DNA from: Endomychus coccineus
Taxonomy: Eukaryota > Arthropoda > Insecta > Coleoptera > Endomychidae
Direction of reading: 5' to 3'
Length of the DNA: 64,000 nt
Assembly (NCBI GenBank): GCA_958510875.1
Contig: OY294067.1
Location: 275,386,742 to 275,450,741 of the forward strand
This document shows, piece after piece, positions 33,541-45,390 of the stretch. Each line of letters starts with the position of its first letter. Within the stretch, counting starts at the first letter, position 1. The position numbers and the translations under genes were made by a program. The notes beneath the pieces are model-generated. The model made no database searches. It worked only from the letters and a program-made list of their open reading frames with translations, and was not told where the DNA came from.

Positions 33541-36540
33541 CCAGTTTCTTTCCCCCCACACTCAAAGACCGCTGCTGTATTCTCCGTACACGTTAACGTG
33601 TCACGTCATAGAGATGTTGTGTATAGGATCTCTATGGTACACGTACGCCGCATCATCATTGATGCGCTCTTTTTACCTGCTTTGGAAGAGGTACTGTACA
33701 CTTTTGACTGGACTATAATTAATAGATTAATAAATAATGGTAAACTTACATGTTTGTATGTTAACTGATGACACTGATTTATGTATTGGAGACACATGTG
33801 TCCTTACCACTTGTTGATGTTTATCATAGTTTATTACACACTAATTGTATCTTTGTCTTAATCCAACCTTATTTTTTATAGTGCTTTCTACACACTAATA
33901 TTTGATTTGACTTAATTTGATGTTATCTATAACAAGATAATAGAGTTCCATAAACTGCACTTAGCATTGTAACAATCTATTATATCCAAATTTTAGTGAC
34001 GTCACAGTTCAATAAATACGACATAACATGTCGAGCTTAGAAGATTTAAAATGTCATTTTTCAACAAATTATATTGAACATGTTTTATGTCTTTCTATAA
34101 TTGATGAGTTCATGTTCCTAAATCAGATTTGCAGAAGAGCAGGAATAGAAAACTCGGAGTAGTAGCATGACTCCTCAATGTTTTATTTTTTTGGTAATTA
34201 AAGAAAACAGTAACATTCAATTGACACATTATTTTGAAACGATATTCTTGAATCCTAATATTTAATTCGACAACTAAGTAAATTAAAGAAGTATATATTT
34301 TTAATTATTGACAATAGAGAAAAACCTAAAAAGTGGTGATCTATTGATCAAATGACATACCTAACTCGTTAATGTTGGTTAAATTGAATTTGGTTAAATA
34401 CTTTTAATTACTCAACCAATTTCATGATAATTGTTTTAATTTTCAAAGCGTCTTAGTTCAGAAAAACGTGTACTTCACAATGATGAAAATATTCAATTCA
34501 TTTCCAGCAAAAATTCGTAAGCTACCATATAGAAGTGTAAAGAATTATTTACTTACTATTCACTGAGGGAGTTCTTCAAAGATATCCTCTAAATGGATAC
34601 TGTTTATTAATTATTATTACTGATATTAGTCAATGTTTTACATAGCGTTAGGACATCTACTCTCGAGAAGATGACATTATACGCTCTGGTCTCTTCTTTG
34701 TCAATGAGGTATTCATACTTCGAGACAGATATCGACTAGAACCAAGAACCTACTCGTTCCGCTGATGAGCTCGAGAGGAAAACTGTTAGCTGCAGTGGTC
34801 CGGTGTTCACTGGGCGATTTAGAGAAACTTGATAACCTGTGTGGTCAATGAGATTGAGATGGGTTCCAAGGAATGAGATGTTTAATTTCTTTTTATGGTA
34901 CTTACTGAACTACTATTCTGTGAGACATCTAGAAGTTATTAAAGAATTCTTTTTCTTTTTCAATTCCCTAGCCGCTTCTGTTATAATAAATATAATGTTA
35001 ACTCTGTTTGAGAAAATGTATGAATTATAAAATAATCCCGAAATTTCAAAAAAGCTTGATGAGACATAGCGGAGCGGGTCTAAAATGCACGAACTGTGAT
35101 GTATTTTATAGACGCTGACATTTTAAAGTAATAACTCGTTCTTATTACTCAAATGTCTTACAGCATCTTTGTGAATTATAGTTTTTACATTTGAAAACAA
35201 ATTTAATATTATTTGTCTTCTGATACAAATATGTTGTTTTTGAAACGTGAACGCATTCTGTATCGATCGTAAGGTTCACGAGACTGTTTGTCTGGCTCCG
35301 AGATACGGTCCCTCCACTTTCGCCAAAATAAGATCAATCTCGAAGATTCCATATTTGGTATCATCAACTTTTTTTCAAGTGTTTTCTTCGGCATTACTAC
35401 ATGTTTTCCGTCAATTTTCAATGATTTGTTTAATACCTGTCAATATAATTTGTTTGTTACTTCGTTGACCAGAAGAATTTTATCGAATTTCGCTTAGTTG
35501 AAAAAGTAAATAATCTTGAAAATATCATTATTATGACGTACAGTGGGAAGAAATTGTTGAACAAATTTCATTTCATTTCATTTTCCATTTATTTTCTTAA
35601 ATTCAATCTTTCTCAATTTTCTAAGGGATTGTGGATCTTGGTTTTGTAATTATAATTATCGCTAATTCAATATTGTAGACAGTTTTTTCAAAGGTTAGAC
35701 AAATCTATGAATACATTTTCATTGGAACTTTTTGATCTTCATCTTTTGGTGGAGTCAAAAATATTCTAGGACGTTTCGTTTTTCTCAAATCGTCATAAAT
35801 TAATCTTTTCTCATGGGCGCCATATTGGATTTTTGCAGTTATGAATAGCCTCTTTTTTACGATGTATCACAAGTTACCCTTGGTTTATATACCATATGCC
35901 ATTTGTTTCAATCCGTTACACGTAAATTTTTTTGATTTAAAATCAGTTAATTCCTATTGGTAAGTACTCATATACGTGCAATTAATTCAATGGAGTTTAT
36001 TATACCATATCTCAAATTACAAAATTTAAATCAATAAAAATTAATTTCTGAAGTTGAAATATCAAAAGCGTCGAATAAAAATTACAGTAAGATGTAAATC
36101 TTTGGTGGCATTCTATTTGCATTTCATCAGTTCATTGTCATAATTTCTGATAGGTATATTTCAATATCCTGAACACGGTTTTCACAACGAATATGCAAAT
36201 GAATTTGTGATAGATCTTAATGTTTCGAAAACGGTTCCAAACGATTTTGTGATAAATCTGACTCGTTTGAAGGGAAATAAGTCTTCGAATCTTGGAATTT
36301 TCTTTTATAATACTTACATTTATTTTCAGTTTCCTGTACGTAGGTGCCTATTTGATTTCAAGATAAAATATAATAAGACTTAAACTTGCATAGCTTTTAT
36401 CATATTATATAACAAAATAAATAGAAATGACCTGGTAAATGAGATTTTGAATCTACAAATATTGTTATGGCTACAGCCTTGTTGTGGGCTTCCCCGGATA
36501 GCAATATTTCTAATAAGGTCTGACAACCTTCTTCTATTAC
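33541..36540. other. Intergenic, about 3 kb without supported gene
   Basis: AT-rich. The minus strand at 35209-35497 has an open stretch (lysine/arginine-rich, with SRLILFWRKWRDRI) that I do not recognise. Otherwise only short random frames. Confidence 0.45.
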
Positions 36541-36689
36541 CTCATAAATCTTCAACATCTAGTTCGAGATACTTGAGCGTTATATTTTTGTTTCAGTTTT
36601 ATTCAAACATTGATTGAAATGACTCCACATATTATAAGTATTGCTATGCAGTGGATTCTTGATACATATACTTAAAACATTAATACATA

Positions 36690-36915
36690 ATTTCGATTAC
36701 TCGTGTTTCCGTTCGTTTCGGCGACGTGGGCATTTTTAATTGAAATTAGTGCGATAAGGACGCTTTGCTTGATACAATTAGTTTTAAAAAATCCTGTTTT
36801 AGACATTGATATGTCTTCTGATGATGATCGTGAGACCGAAACGTACGTAAACACGAAAATAATGAGGATATGTATTAGTGTGGCCTATTTCACAAGAATT
36901 TATATATAATTAAAA
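36690..36915 (+). repeat. Penelope-like terminal repeat (pLTR), plus orientation, hammerhead-like motif
   Basis: It matches the complement of 37525-37745 and the arm at 53360-53570 (shared GTTTCGGCGACGT, AAGGACGCTTTG, TACAATTAGTT, TATATATAAT end). It carries a decayed hammerhead-ribozyme-like motif at 36813-36854: CTGATGA present, but stem II and stem I each have a mismatch. Confidence 0.75.
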
Positions 36916-37519
36916 ATATTGAAATCCAATTTAACCTGACAACACATCATATGCTCCTATGACGTCATTTCATTCTTACCGCGAATATGCTATATTAGTT
37001 TTCATTTTTGATTAACGTTGTTATTGTTATTGTTATAAATTTTACAATCAGGTATTCGTTCTGAGTGGTATTCATGACAAATAAACATTCGTATGAATTT
37101 TGTAATCAATAAACTCACAATTCGTGCTAGGCTGCTGTAGTTTCTTCATGTTTCTTGACCACTTCATTCTCATATATTACTGCAATTTGAAATATTAGAT
37201 AATACTAAAACTGGATGATAAAATTGACAATCAACTAAATTGAAACGATTACAATCTTCAGTCGAAATGGAATAATTAAAGCAGTATACCTACCAAGTTC
37301 AATATTCTCAGATCCTGACTTTCACGAAATAGAATTAATTCTCTGATGAAGAGTTGTAGTAGAGAGATAATGAAAATAACAATATAGTTAAGCATTGAGT
37401 AAATTATCTCGTTTTTCGAAGAGTTTAATTCCGCTTATACACGTTCGTTTTGTTGATTTTTAAACAAAACGTCAGATCAAATCAGGCTACAAGAATCAGC
37501 AATTCCATATTTTTCTATG

Positions 37520-39480
37520 TGAGTAAATTATATATAAAAATTCTCGGGAAATAGGTCACATTAACACTCTGTTTTAAATTTTCGTCTTTACGTACGTTTC
37601 GGTCTCACGACCATCATCAGAAGACTCATCATGTCAAAAGGGTTTATTAAAACTAATTATAGCACAAGCGTCCATATCGCACAAATTTCAATCAAAAAAA
37701 GCCCACGCCGATGAAACGTACAGAACCACGAATAATCGAAATTGGATCGTCAATATTAAAGTATAAGCATTTTTGTAACAAGAATCCACTATTCAGTAAT
37801 ATTCTTATAATAAACAAGCGCATTTTGGTATAGTCTCATAACAACTGAAGTTCGAAGTTATTTGTTGATTATCTACTTTCGAACCAGATGTAAGATTTAT
37901 GAGGTACTTGAAAAAGGTTTCAGACCTGTATTGGAATATTACTTTTAAGCATTCTTCCTAAAATATACTTTTAACATTATAAAGACGCATGTAGGAATTT
38001 GCAAGAGTTTTAATTGATTAAATTAGTATAAATCTGACTTAATCCCTGAATATCATTCCTATGATTTACAGATTTGGAGTCACGTTTTATGTGAATCATC
38101 TCCAGGATAGATCTTATAATAATTGGTTTCCTTAGTTGAAATATTAACATTTTTGTAATCAAATTGATGGTTATAATCAAAGCAGTGCTTAGCAAGGGCG
38201 GTGAAATTTTCTAAGTTTTTATTTCTTGTGCTATACTTATGGCCATACATTCTTACTTGTAAATATTGCTTAGAAATTCCAGTATAAGTTCCATCACAAT
38301 CTAAACAATTCAATTTATATACTGTGTGGGTTTGTTTATCTTTAGGTATTACAGATTTGAGAAATATTTCCCAACACAGTTAATAGGCTTTTGCGCAAGA
38401 TTTATATCGTACTTTTTCAAATATGTCTTAATTTTCTCTGAGGTCTCCGGAATGTATGGTAAAGTTATATAATTGTCTGTATTACCTTTTATGTTATTTT
38501 TGTATGAAGAACCATTATAGATTTTGTTTATTCTCTCTTTAATGATAGGATTGAAGAAAGTTCATTCATTTACAGTATATTACGAACAATTTTTAAATTT
38601 TTGGGACGGTCCTCTGCGTGGGACAATTTTACCGCGCGGTCTGTAAGGCTGTTTATGACACTTTTTTTATACCAAGCTGGTGCAACGGAATTGAAGTGAA
38701 GATAACGTTGAGACCAAACTTCTTTAGTAAACCAAGAAGTTTTTTTTTCCATCTGCATCATGCCTAACGTTCATATCTAGGAAATGTATGTTATTATTTA
38801 CTTCTATTTCACAAGTGAATTGAAGTTTACAGTGGAAATTGTTAAATTTATTAATCACATATTGAATTTTGTCGTTGGGAACACACATAAGGCAATCATC
38901 TACATACCGTTTAAAGAATACAGGCTGAAAATCTAATGAACTTATAACAGATTCCTCTAGGCATTCCATAACGAGGTTAGCAATGGTAGCTGAAATAGGA
39001 GATCACATCGCTGTGCCGAATATTTGTCCAAAATATTGCTCTCCGTACTGAAATTAATAAGTGCATTCTAAAGAAAACTTCACAGCATTTATAAATTCCG
39101 ATTGATCTAGAGGTGTGTGGTTTTTAATCTCTGCCCAACGTTTTTTAATGCTATTCAATGCCAAAACGACAGGTATATTTGTAAATAAAGAAACAACGTC
39201 AAGGAAATTAGTTGATGGTTTACGGGTACGGATTGATTTGTTATAAATTCATTAAAATGCCATGAGTCTTTCACATAAAATTCATTTTTTCCTATTATAT
39301 TATTGATAGATTTTGATAGAAATTTTGATAAATTGTAAGTAGGCACTCCAATATTACTTACAATGGGTCTTAGAGGTATATCATTTTTATGTAGTTTCGG
39401 AAGCCCATAGATATAAGGTGCTAGCCCATTATGGCAAATTAATTTATTTTTTAATTTTTGAATATTTATTATGTGAGTAA
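37520..39480 (-). mobile_element. Penelope-like retroelement: RT, GIY-YIG endonuclease and pLTR
   Basis: Minus-strand order: RT pieces (TYNLSKFLSKSINNIIGKNEF at ~39330; FFKRYVDDCLMCVPNDK with the YVDD catalytic motif at ~38910; LQFTCEIEVNNNIHFLDMNV), a connector (WSQRYLHFNSVAPAWYKK at ~38700), then YTGISKQYLQVRMYGHKYS at ~38280, the GIY-YIG endonuclease core in degenerate form. RT followed by GIY-YIG is diagnostic of Penelope-like elements. Many frame breaks. Downstream is a terminal repeat (37525-37745) with a hammerhead-like motif, inverted relative to the copy at 36690-36915. Confidence 0.9.
37584..37626 (-). ncRNA. Hammerhead-ribozyme-like motif in Penelope terminal repeat
   Basis: Read on the minus strand from 37626: stem I half AGTCTT, core CTGATGA, an extra T, stem II GGTC-GTGA-GACC, core GAAA, tiny stem III ACG-TA-CGT sharing the last A of GAAA, A before the predicted cleavage site, then AAGAC pairing with stem I. 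This is the type I layout with a minimal stem III known from Penelope-like elements. The extra T between CTGATGA and stem II departs from the textbook core. The 43 bases equal those at 53462-53504. Confidence 0.65.
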
Positions 39481-39484
39481 ATCA

Positions 39485-40600
39485 AAAAAATTATTTATGT
39501 AATTATCAAAAATGTTTATGAAATTATCTGAGAATAACTGGCAATATTTCTAGTTTGCTATACTATACTTGTAAATATTGTTTGATTTGGTATCCTCTAT
39601 TTGATCATTGCAGATATTTCATCGTTTCTAACTTCAGAAATTTAATGAAATACAATGTTTTTCAAGACAAATATATTGAATTTATTTTTCCAGGTTATTC
39701 ATTGTGAATTGATCTGCCGTTTGAAACTATTCCATGAAATATTATTTTCGCGTCATTCAGCTTGGAATCCTCGGAACTTAGCCTGGAATTTCTACTCAGA
39801 TACCATTCTGTATTCGATACAAAGTATCCACGCTTTCAGAATTGAAAATTATTGAATAAGATAACATACCGTATTTTTATTTAGTCCTTGTGTCTGATGC
39901 AAATATTTTTCCAATAAATGTAGATAACGATAATTTCCTTTCCAGGATTGATCTTAAATTATTCCGAAAATGTTTTCATTTTAATCAAACGTGTGACGCA
40001 CTCAATGCCCTTTGCTGGCCACCACTGAACTAAATTCGCAAAGCCAGTGAAATATGGGAACCGAAAAATTGCAGCAGGCCGTTTGAATCGCTTGTGTTAC
40101 CGGAATGAACATTGAGTAATTATGAATTTAATATTCAAGAATTATATAAATACAGATTGGTAATATCTAGATGGGACGAGAACAAAAACGCATGGATATG
40201 TTATCTCAAATTAATCGAAGTTTTCAACAAAGAAAGATACAGTGGAGGAAACGTTTCCTACACAGATATTTCAAATTTTGAATTTCACTCCGCGTCTTCT
40301 GTGATTTTTATATTAACAATGCTGATGCTTCATTTTCTAATACCAATATTTGAAGAAAAATTCGGGAACCTTTGTTTTTCATTTCGCACAACGTGTGTAA
40401 ACGATTGCACACGCTTTATTTTTTACACTAGTCTTATACAGGACGTTTTTTGGTATATTCCACAGCAGTCGACGAAAAATACATATCAGTTATAAATTAA
40501 TAGCAAATATAAGTAAATATCGATGTTGTTGCTTATTCTAATTGCCAATTAATCACGTATTCATTTAATATTATCATAATATCTCAGATCGAAGGAGCCC
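39485..40600. other. Intergenic, no supported gene
   Basis: AT-rich. A 127-codon open frame at 40112-40495 starts at TTG, not ATG, and its protein has no family resemblance I recognise. Confidence 0.4.
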
Positions 40601-40605
40601 GTATA

Positions 40606-41701
40606 AGAGGTCAAGATGAAAAGTCCTTGGAAAATAAAACAGATGGCGCCACAATCGAAAATCCCATATGACATATGTGATGTACCTTCTTCAAATGGAA
40701 CGTATTAAAATTTTCAGACTGATATATCATTTATCGAAAGCAAGTAACCTTGAAGATTCTTGTAAAAATTTCTTGCGTGGAACAAAAATTACCCAAACCA
40801 AAGGATCCCTTGTTAAAATTATGGGGACTCCTCACCATCGATTGGAACGATTCTCAAGTGGTCTACTGCGACCACAAAGGACGCCGAACGTTCTGGTCGT
40901 ACCAACAGAAATCGTCGTAAAATCCATGGTATAATATTGAACGATCGACGAGTTAAAGTGCACGAGATTGCTGAGGCTATGGGCATCTCAACCGAAAGGG
41001 TACGGGACATTTTGCATGCATTTTTGAATATGAGAAAGATATCTGCCAGATGGGTGCAGCATTTGCTCTCTGTTGACAACAACAACATGGGCGACCGTGG
41101 GTTTCTTACCCGTGGACGAAACATGGATCCATCACAACACACCAGAGAACAAAAAACAGTCGAAGCAGTGGACTTGTCCTGGCGAATCGAAGCCGAAAGA
41201 GGCCGAAGTGGGTTTATCGGCCAACAAAGTCATGGCAACAGTTTTTTGGGATGCACATAGTATCGTCCATATCACGCGTATATAATATGCAGAGCTGTTG
41301 GATCGATTCGACGCAGATTTGAAGCGAAAGTGGCCGAATTTGGCAAAGAAAAAAGTGTCACCAGGACAACGCACCGGCGCACAGGTTCGCAGTCGCAATG
41401 GCAAAATTGCATGAATTGCGCTACTAATTGGTTCGTCATCCACCATATTCTCCAGATTTGGTCCCCTCCGATTTTATCTATGTCCAATGGTTCGGCGAAA
41501 AGAGATTTGGCTCCAACGATGAGGTCAAAAGCCTATTTTGAAGGATTGCTGAAATCGTATTATTTGGAAGGAATCGAAAAATTAGAAAAACGTTGTACGT
41601 AGTGTATCGAGCTACAAGGAGTATGTCGAGAAATAGAATAAGTTTTGACGAAATAAATCATTGCTTGTTTCATTTTTCAGGGACTTTTCACCTTGCCCTC
41701 G
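40606..41701 (+). mobile_element. Mariner element with both ITRs, defective
   Basis: The ends are imperfect ~32-bp inverted repeats (AGAGGTCAAGATGAAAAGTCC at 40606; CGAGGGCAAGGTGAAAAGTCC on the complement ending at 41701), each bordered by TA, the mariner target. The transposase is read in several frames: NDRRVKVHEIAEAMGISTERV (HTH), [20 protein letters not shown] (first Asp), WDAHSIVHI, then degenerate DNAPAH and PPYSPDL regions, ending LKSYYLEGIEKLEKRCT. The N-terminal part is shortened (element ~1.1 kb against ~1.3 kb usual). Confidence 0.9.
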
Positions 41702-41811
41702 TATTATTATCCTCCCTTTTTATATGGCAGAAGTGTCATTCATCATCAGCCGATATGGAAGGAAAGAAGCGTGAAAGCAAGGCAACGGCATTGGAAGAAT
41801 GGTTTAGATCC

Positions 41812-41995
41812 GAAGGGAGAAGGATTTCAGGATTTCACTCACCCTGTATTAGTCTAATTTCTTTTGCGTTTGTTATGCAGTAACTAAGCATGAGTAAACT
41901 CTTGAAGGGAGAAGGATTTCAGGATTTCACTCACCCTGTATTAGTCTAATTTCTTTTGCGTTTGTTATGCAGTAACTAAGCATGAGTAAACTCTT
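41812..41995. repeat. Perfect 92-bp tandem duplication
   Basis: 41812-41903 and 41904-41995 are identical as far as I can read (each starts GAAGGGAGAAGGATTTCAGG and ends AGCATGAGTAAACTCTT). It is a very young duplication, or an assembly effect. Confidence 0.9.
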
Positions 41996-42049
41996 TAGAA
42001 AATCTAACGGTTTGTCTGACAAGCCTGGTATCTCAAAATTAAAAAAAGC

Positions 42050-43090
42050 TAATTTTTTTCATTAGAATATCGCCTCAACCACGCAGGGTTATTGCCAAAG
42101 TAGGGTATTACAAATGTTTCAGTAGTTGGATGTTTTTAATGTTTCTTGGATCACTTAGTACATCTTTGAGGGAATCAGGAAGATCATTATCAATCCTTTC
42201 CACAGTATACTGACGGCGTTCAATTAAGATATGACAAAGATTAAGAATAACATGGAACATTGTGGTGCTGCGGTTAAGAGATGTTGGTGGGTATTTTTAG
42301 TGTCCTAGCTACAGTACTTTGATCGCATATTGAACTTGATTTGCAAGATAACACTGACCGTTTAACTTCACTTTTGACGAGGATTTATTCCAGTGGTACT
42401 GCCCCGTTCTTATCACTTTCTAATGAGTAACCAAGGTCGAGAGACAAGAACTGCTTCTGGTACTAACACTGCTTTCATGTTTGTTATAGCTGATTTGGCT
42501 AGGACATCAACTTCTTTATTACTGTTTATTTCCACCTGTGAAGAGACCCATAGAAAAGAGTAGTAATGCTATCTACTTGAAGTTTATTAAGAAAGTTCTT
42601 TATTAGAAGGATGGGATGATTTGAATAGGGTTTCTCTATTGATGTTATTGCTCTTGAGGAGTCACTGATAATGATACCGTTTGGAATATTAAATTTGATA
42701 ATATGATTGAGAGCAAATGGTATAGCTGTGACCTCTGTTGTATATACGGAGGAATATTTTGACAATTTGAAGAGGAAATGACTTTGAAGGCTGCATCTAC
42801 CCCTCGCTCTGTAAATGTGCGTATATCCTTCGTAGAATAGTTGTTCATTGACGAGTTCTTCTAATTGTATGGGGGGGAGTTTCAGACTTCTTATGAGCGG
42901 TAAGCGAAATGTTGAAGGTTGGAGGAAGAGGAAGTACTGTTCATGTGGCAACCGTATTGTTTTGGATGAGGAATACGTTCTAGGTAGATATATCTAGAGA
43001 GCATGTCGAATCTGCAGTTCCTTTTAAAGATTTGTCCAAAACGCTCAGAGAAGTCACATATTTTGATACTGGATTGTCTGGAGCATAGTC
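42050..43090 (-). mobile_element. LINE 3' part with RNase H and C-terminal tail
   Basis: The minus strand (42951-42526) reads LSKYSSVYTTEVTAIPFALN then GIIISDSSRAITSIEKP, the middle RNase H blocks of I-group LINEs. Further down (42240-42110) VERIDNDLPDSLKDVLSDPRN resembles the LINE C-terminus. The 5' remnant (43090-42985) is included in the lin-7 duplication described at 42985-47776. Confidence 0.75.
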
Positions 43091-43321
43091 AAAGTATAAA
43101 GGTCTGTTGGAGACTCCCTACCATCGTTTCTCGCGCTAGGTGACGTCACCTGTCTCGTCCAATCACAGCCTTGCTCTCATCGGCTCGTCGCCGGCACGTA
43201 ACAACATCACAATTATTATGTCGTCGTCAATAACATTAAATAAACGAAATAAACGACCAGTCAGCTTGCACTCGAATTTTAAAAAGAGTAGAAGGGAGGC
43301 TCCAACAGACCTTTATACTTT
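43091..43321. mobile_element. Small MITE with perfect 22-bp TIRs (unit A; second copy 45484-45714)
   Basis: AAAGTATAAAGGTCTGTTGG plus AG at 43091-43112 is the exact inverse of 43300-43321. Inside are a palindromic CRE (AGGTGACGTCACCT, 43138-43151), a CCAAT box at 43159 and GC-rich sequence. The CRE-CCAAT pairing looks promoter-like, but no gene start follows directly. Confidence 0.75.
43138..43163. promoter_or_regulatory. CRE (TGACGTCA) and CCAAT box; duplicate at 45531-45556
   Basis: TGACGTCA at 43141-43148 sits in a 14-bp palindrome; CCAAT follows 11 bp later. Both motifs repeat in unit B. They are candidate CREB/ATF and NF-Y sites by sequence only; they lie about 2.0 kb upstream of each lin-7 exon 1. 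Confidence 0.4.
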
Positions 43322-43818
43322 AAGGTAGTTGTCGTGGTACAATATTGTAAGAAAGTCTTGTATCATGCGCGCGGTCAGAGAGCACACGAGCTTGTAGCAG
43401 AATGTGCTATAATTTTTGTGTAAGACCCATGGAGACGTAACCCACACAGTACTCATATGCATGTATACACCAATACTTTTAAATTGTTGAACTTGAAATT
43501 AATATTTCTTGACAATGAGACGGTCAATATTTTATTATTTTTTTTTTTTTTAATTCAGAATACAAACATTAAGTGACTGTTAGTTTTTTAAAAATTTCTG
43601 ACAGTTAGTTTCTTATAAAAACTGATAAACTGGTACAAACTCTATGTAGTGCCTATACTCTCCATGTTAATGGACCGATTTTTAATTAAGTGTATCTTGA
43701 GTTAGAAACGGTCAATTGACTTCAAATTTTAATAGTAATTGTATTATCATGTCCTTATTAAATATACAAAAATTCAGAATTTTCTGACTGTACGCGTTTT
43801 TCACGACAACTACCTTAA
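43320..43818. mobile_element. 0.5-kb TTAA-flanked MITE (unit A; second copy ~45713-46216)
   Basis: TTAAGGTAGTTGTCGTG at 43320 and its exact complement ending at 43818; TTAA at both ends is the piggyBac-type target. The interior is AT-rich with a T-run and no coding sequence. It abuts the 22-bp-TIR element, so the two share the TTAA. Confidence 0.7.
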
Positions 43819-44309
43819 CTATGGTCTGGAGTAGCCAGTATTGTTGCAGCGTGACATAATGTAAGATGTTATCTACGGTATTCGAGAGGGGGTTCTCCAG
43901 CTTCGCAACATAAACTCTTTGTGGACTAGTACTTTGTGATTAATATTTCATCTCAAAGAATACTAGTTAGTACTCCAGAAGTCGTGGCTATAATCATAAT
44001 GTATAATAGACTCCGAAAACGATGTCGTCATACTGCAGCACTCACTATATTTTTCATACATTATATTATGATCCTTATGTACAGAAAAACAAAGACAAAA
44101 ATTTGATAAATGTTTTTAATTCAAATTTGAATATACGACAGTGAAATGAGAGATTGTGAATTCTATGCTATTCCACACATAGAGATCATATAGCATGATC
44201 TCTATGATTCCACATCGGAGTCTACTCGGTGACTTAAGTATAAACGTTGATTTCTCAAATTAAGGCATTTCTATGATTGATATTTTATTTCGATGTTCCT
44301 GGCTTGATG

Positions 44310-44905
44310 CTGTCCACGGTCGTACATATAGGTCTGGGAACTCTTAGGCTGTTTCCTATGTGAGAAGTGACTCCGCCAAGCGTCAACTGTCGCGTAGTAC
44401 CAAAAAGGGTGGAGCAGTAGTCGAAGATTGATCTCTGGCACTATACGCCGTGTTCTCTGACAACTGTCAACAACTGTCATTCTTGACTTGTAAACACAAG
44501 GAATACCTGCGTTTTTAGAAAAAAATTACGAAACGGTGCATTGTGCTGAAATGCAAAACGGGGTCCAAAAGTGTGAAGCAAAAACTTCTGTTGTTGAAGT
44601 GCCGAAAGATGCGGAAATGCGAAAAAAGTGGATGCTTGCGAGTAACAGTTCTATTCCTCTCAAATCAGAATAGTAAATATTGCGTTACGAGAAAAATTAT
44701 TTTACTTAAAATGCGCGGTTATTATCTATCAATCTTTGTATTGTGGGACTTGAAATTTGAACGATATGACGCCTAATCCTGACATCAAACTTCGATCCAA
44801 GCGCTAGCTAGTGGCTGAGCGAGGGACTACGAGTTTGGCGACGCGTAAGAGACTCATGTCAAACATACGAGTTCCCAGACCTGTATGTACGACCGTGATG
44901 CTGTC
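44310..44905. mobile_element. Inverted-repeat element with THAP-like remnant (unit A; second copy ~46708-47303)
   Basis: Inverted ends ~34 bp long (TGTCCACGGTCGTACATATAG at 44311; its complement near 44871-44905, few mismatches). Between them plus-strand frames read CIVLKCKTGSKS and, in another frame, VEVPKDAEMRKKWMLA, resembling the C-x-x-C start and VPKD...KKW block of a THAP DNA-binding domain as in P-type transposases. Much shortened and broken. Confidence 0.5.
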
Positions 44906-45170
44906 TAGTGTGTACTGTCAGTGTCAGTTGTCAGTCACCAACTTAGACCACAGTATATATGTGATTAGAGACAATACTATGAATATTCATAGTTATTGCT
45001 CACTAGACAAATATTTCATATGTTAATCTGAAGCTGAGGTCAGTAGTCTTAGTGTCAGGTGTTGTTATATTATCTATGAATGTATGTCAGTGTCAGTTAT
45101 CATTGTTGAAATTCAAAGCTAATATTTTATTTCTCTTCCCCTATTATTAAACTAAAATAGAGAATTAAGT

Positions 45171-45390
45171 ATGGCTCAATTGGGAGAACCTCTCACTCTA
45201 GCTAGAGGTAAGTCTGAAAATATTAACGTCCACCCTAATTTTTAATTAATTATTAATTGAAGAAAATATTGTACTCCTTGTTTTTATTTTAGATATTAAA
45301 CGATCTATTGAACTGCTGGAAAAGCTTCAAAAGAGTGGTGAAGTTCCAGCAACAAAATTAGCAGCTTTACAGAAAGTTAGATATATCTAG
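45171..45390 (+). pseudogene. Partial lin-7 copy: exon 1, intron 1 and truncated exon 2
   Basis: Exon 1 (ATG at 45171, donor after 45207) and the start of exon 2 (45293-45378) match lin-7. At 45379 the sequence jumps to the start of unit B, adding RYI and a stop at 45388-45390. The product would be about 44 residues, half an L27 domain. A transcript started here could still splice from its exon 1 to the intact exon 2 at 47691, giving normal protein; whether it does is unknown. Confidence 0.9.

Noticed and set aside
35209..35497. Basic 70-90-codon minus-strand ORF
   Set aside because: Unrecognised, no splice context tying it to a neighbour, and no second conserved exon. Left as unknown sequence rather than called a gene.
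40112..40495. 127-codon ORF considered as a gene
   Set aside because: It begins at TTG, has no recognisable domain, and lies in transposon-rich intergenic DNA.
43140..43328. 62-codon ORF duplicated at 45533
   Set aside because: Starts at GTG inside a TIR element; its conservation is due to the tandem duplication, not selection.
44271..45026. Several small ORFs conserved between the two lin-7 units
   Set aside because: The units are about 99.5% alike throughout, so ORF conservation carries no information.
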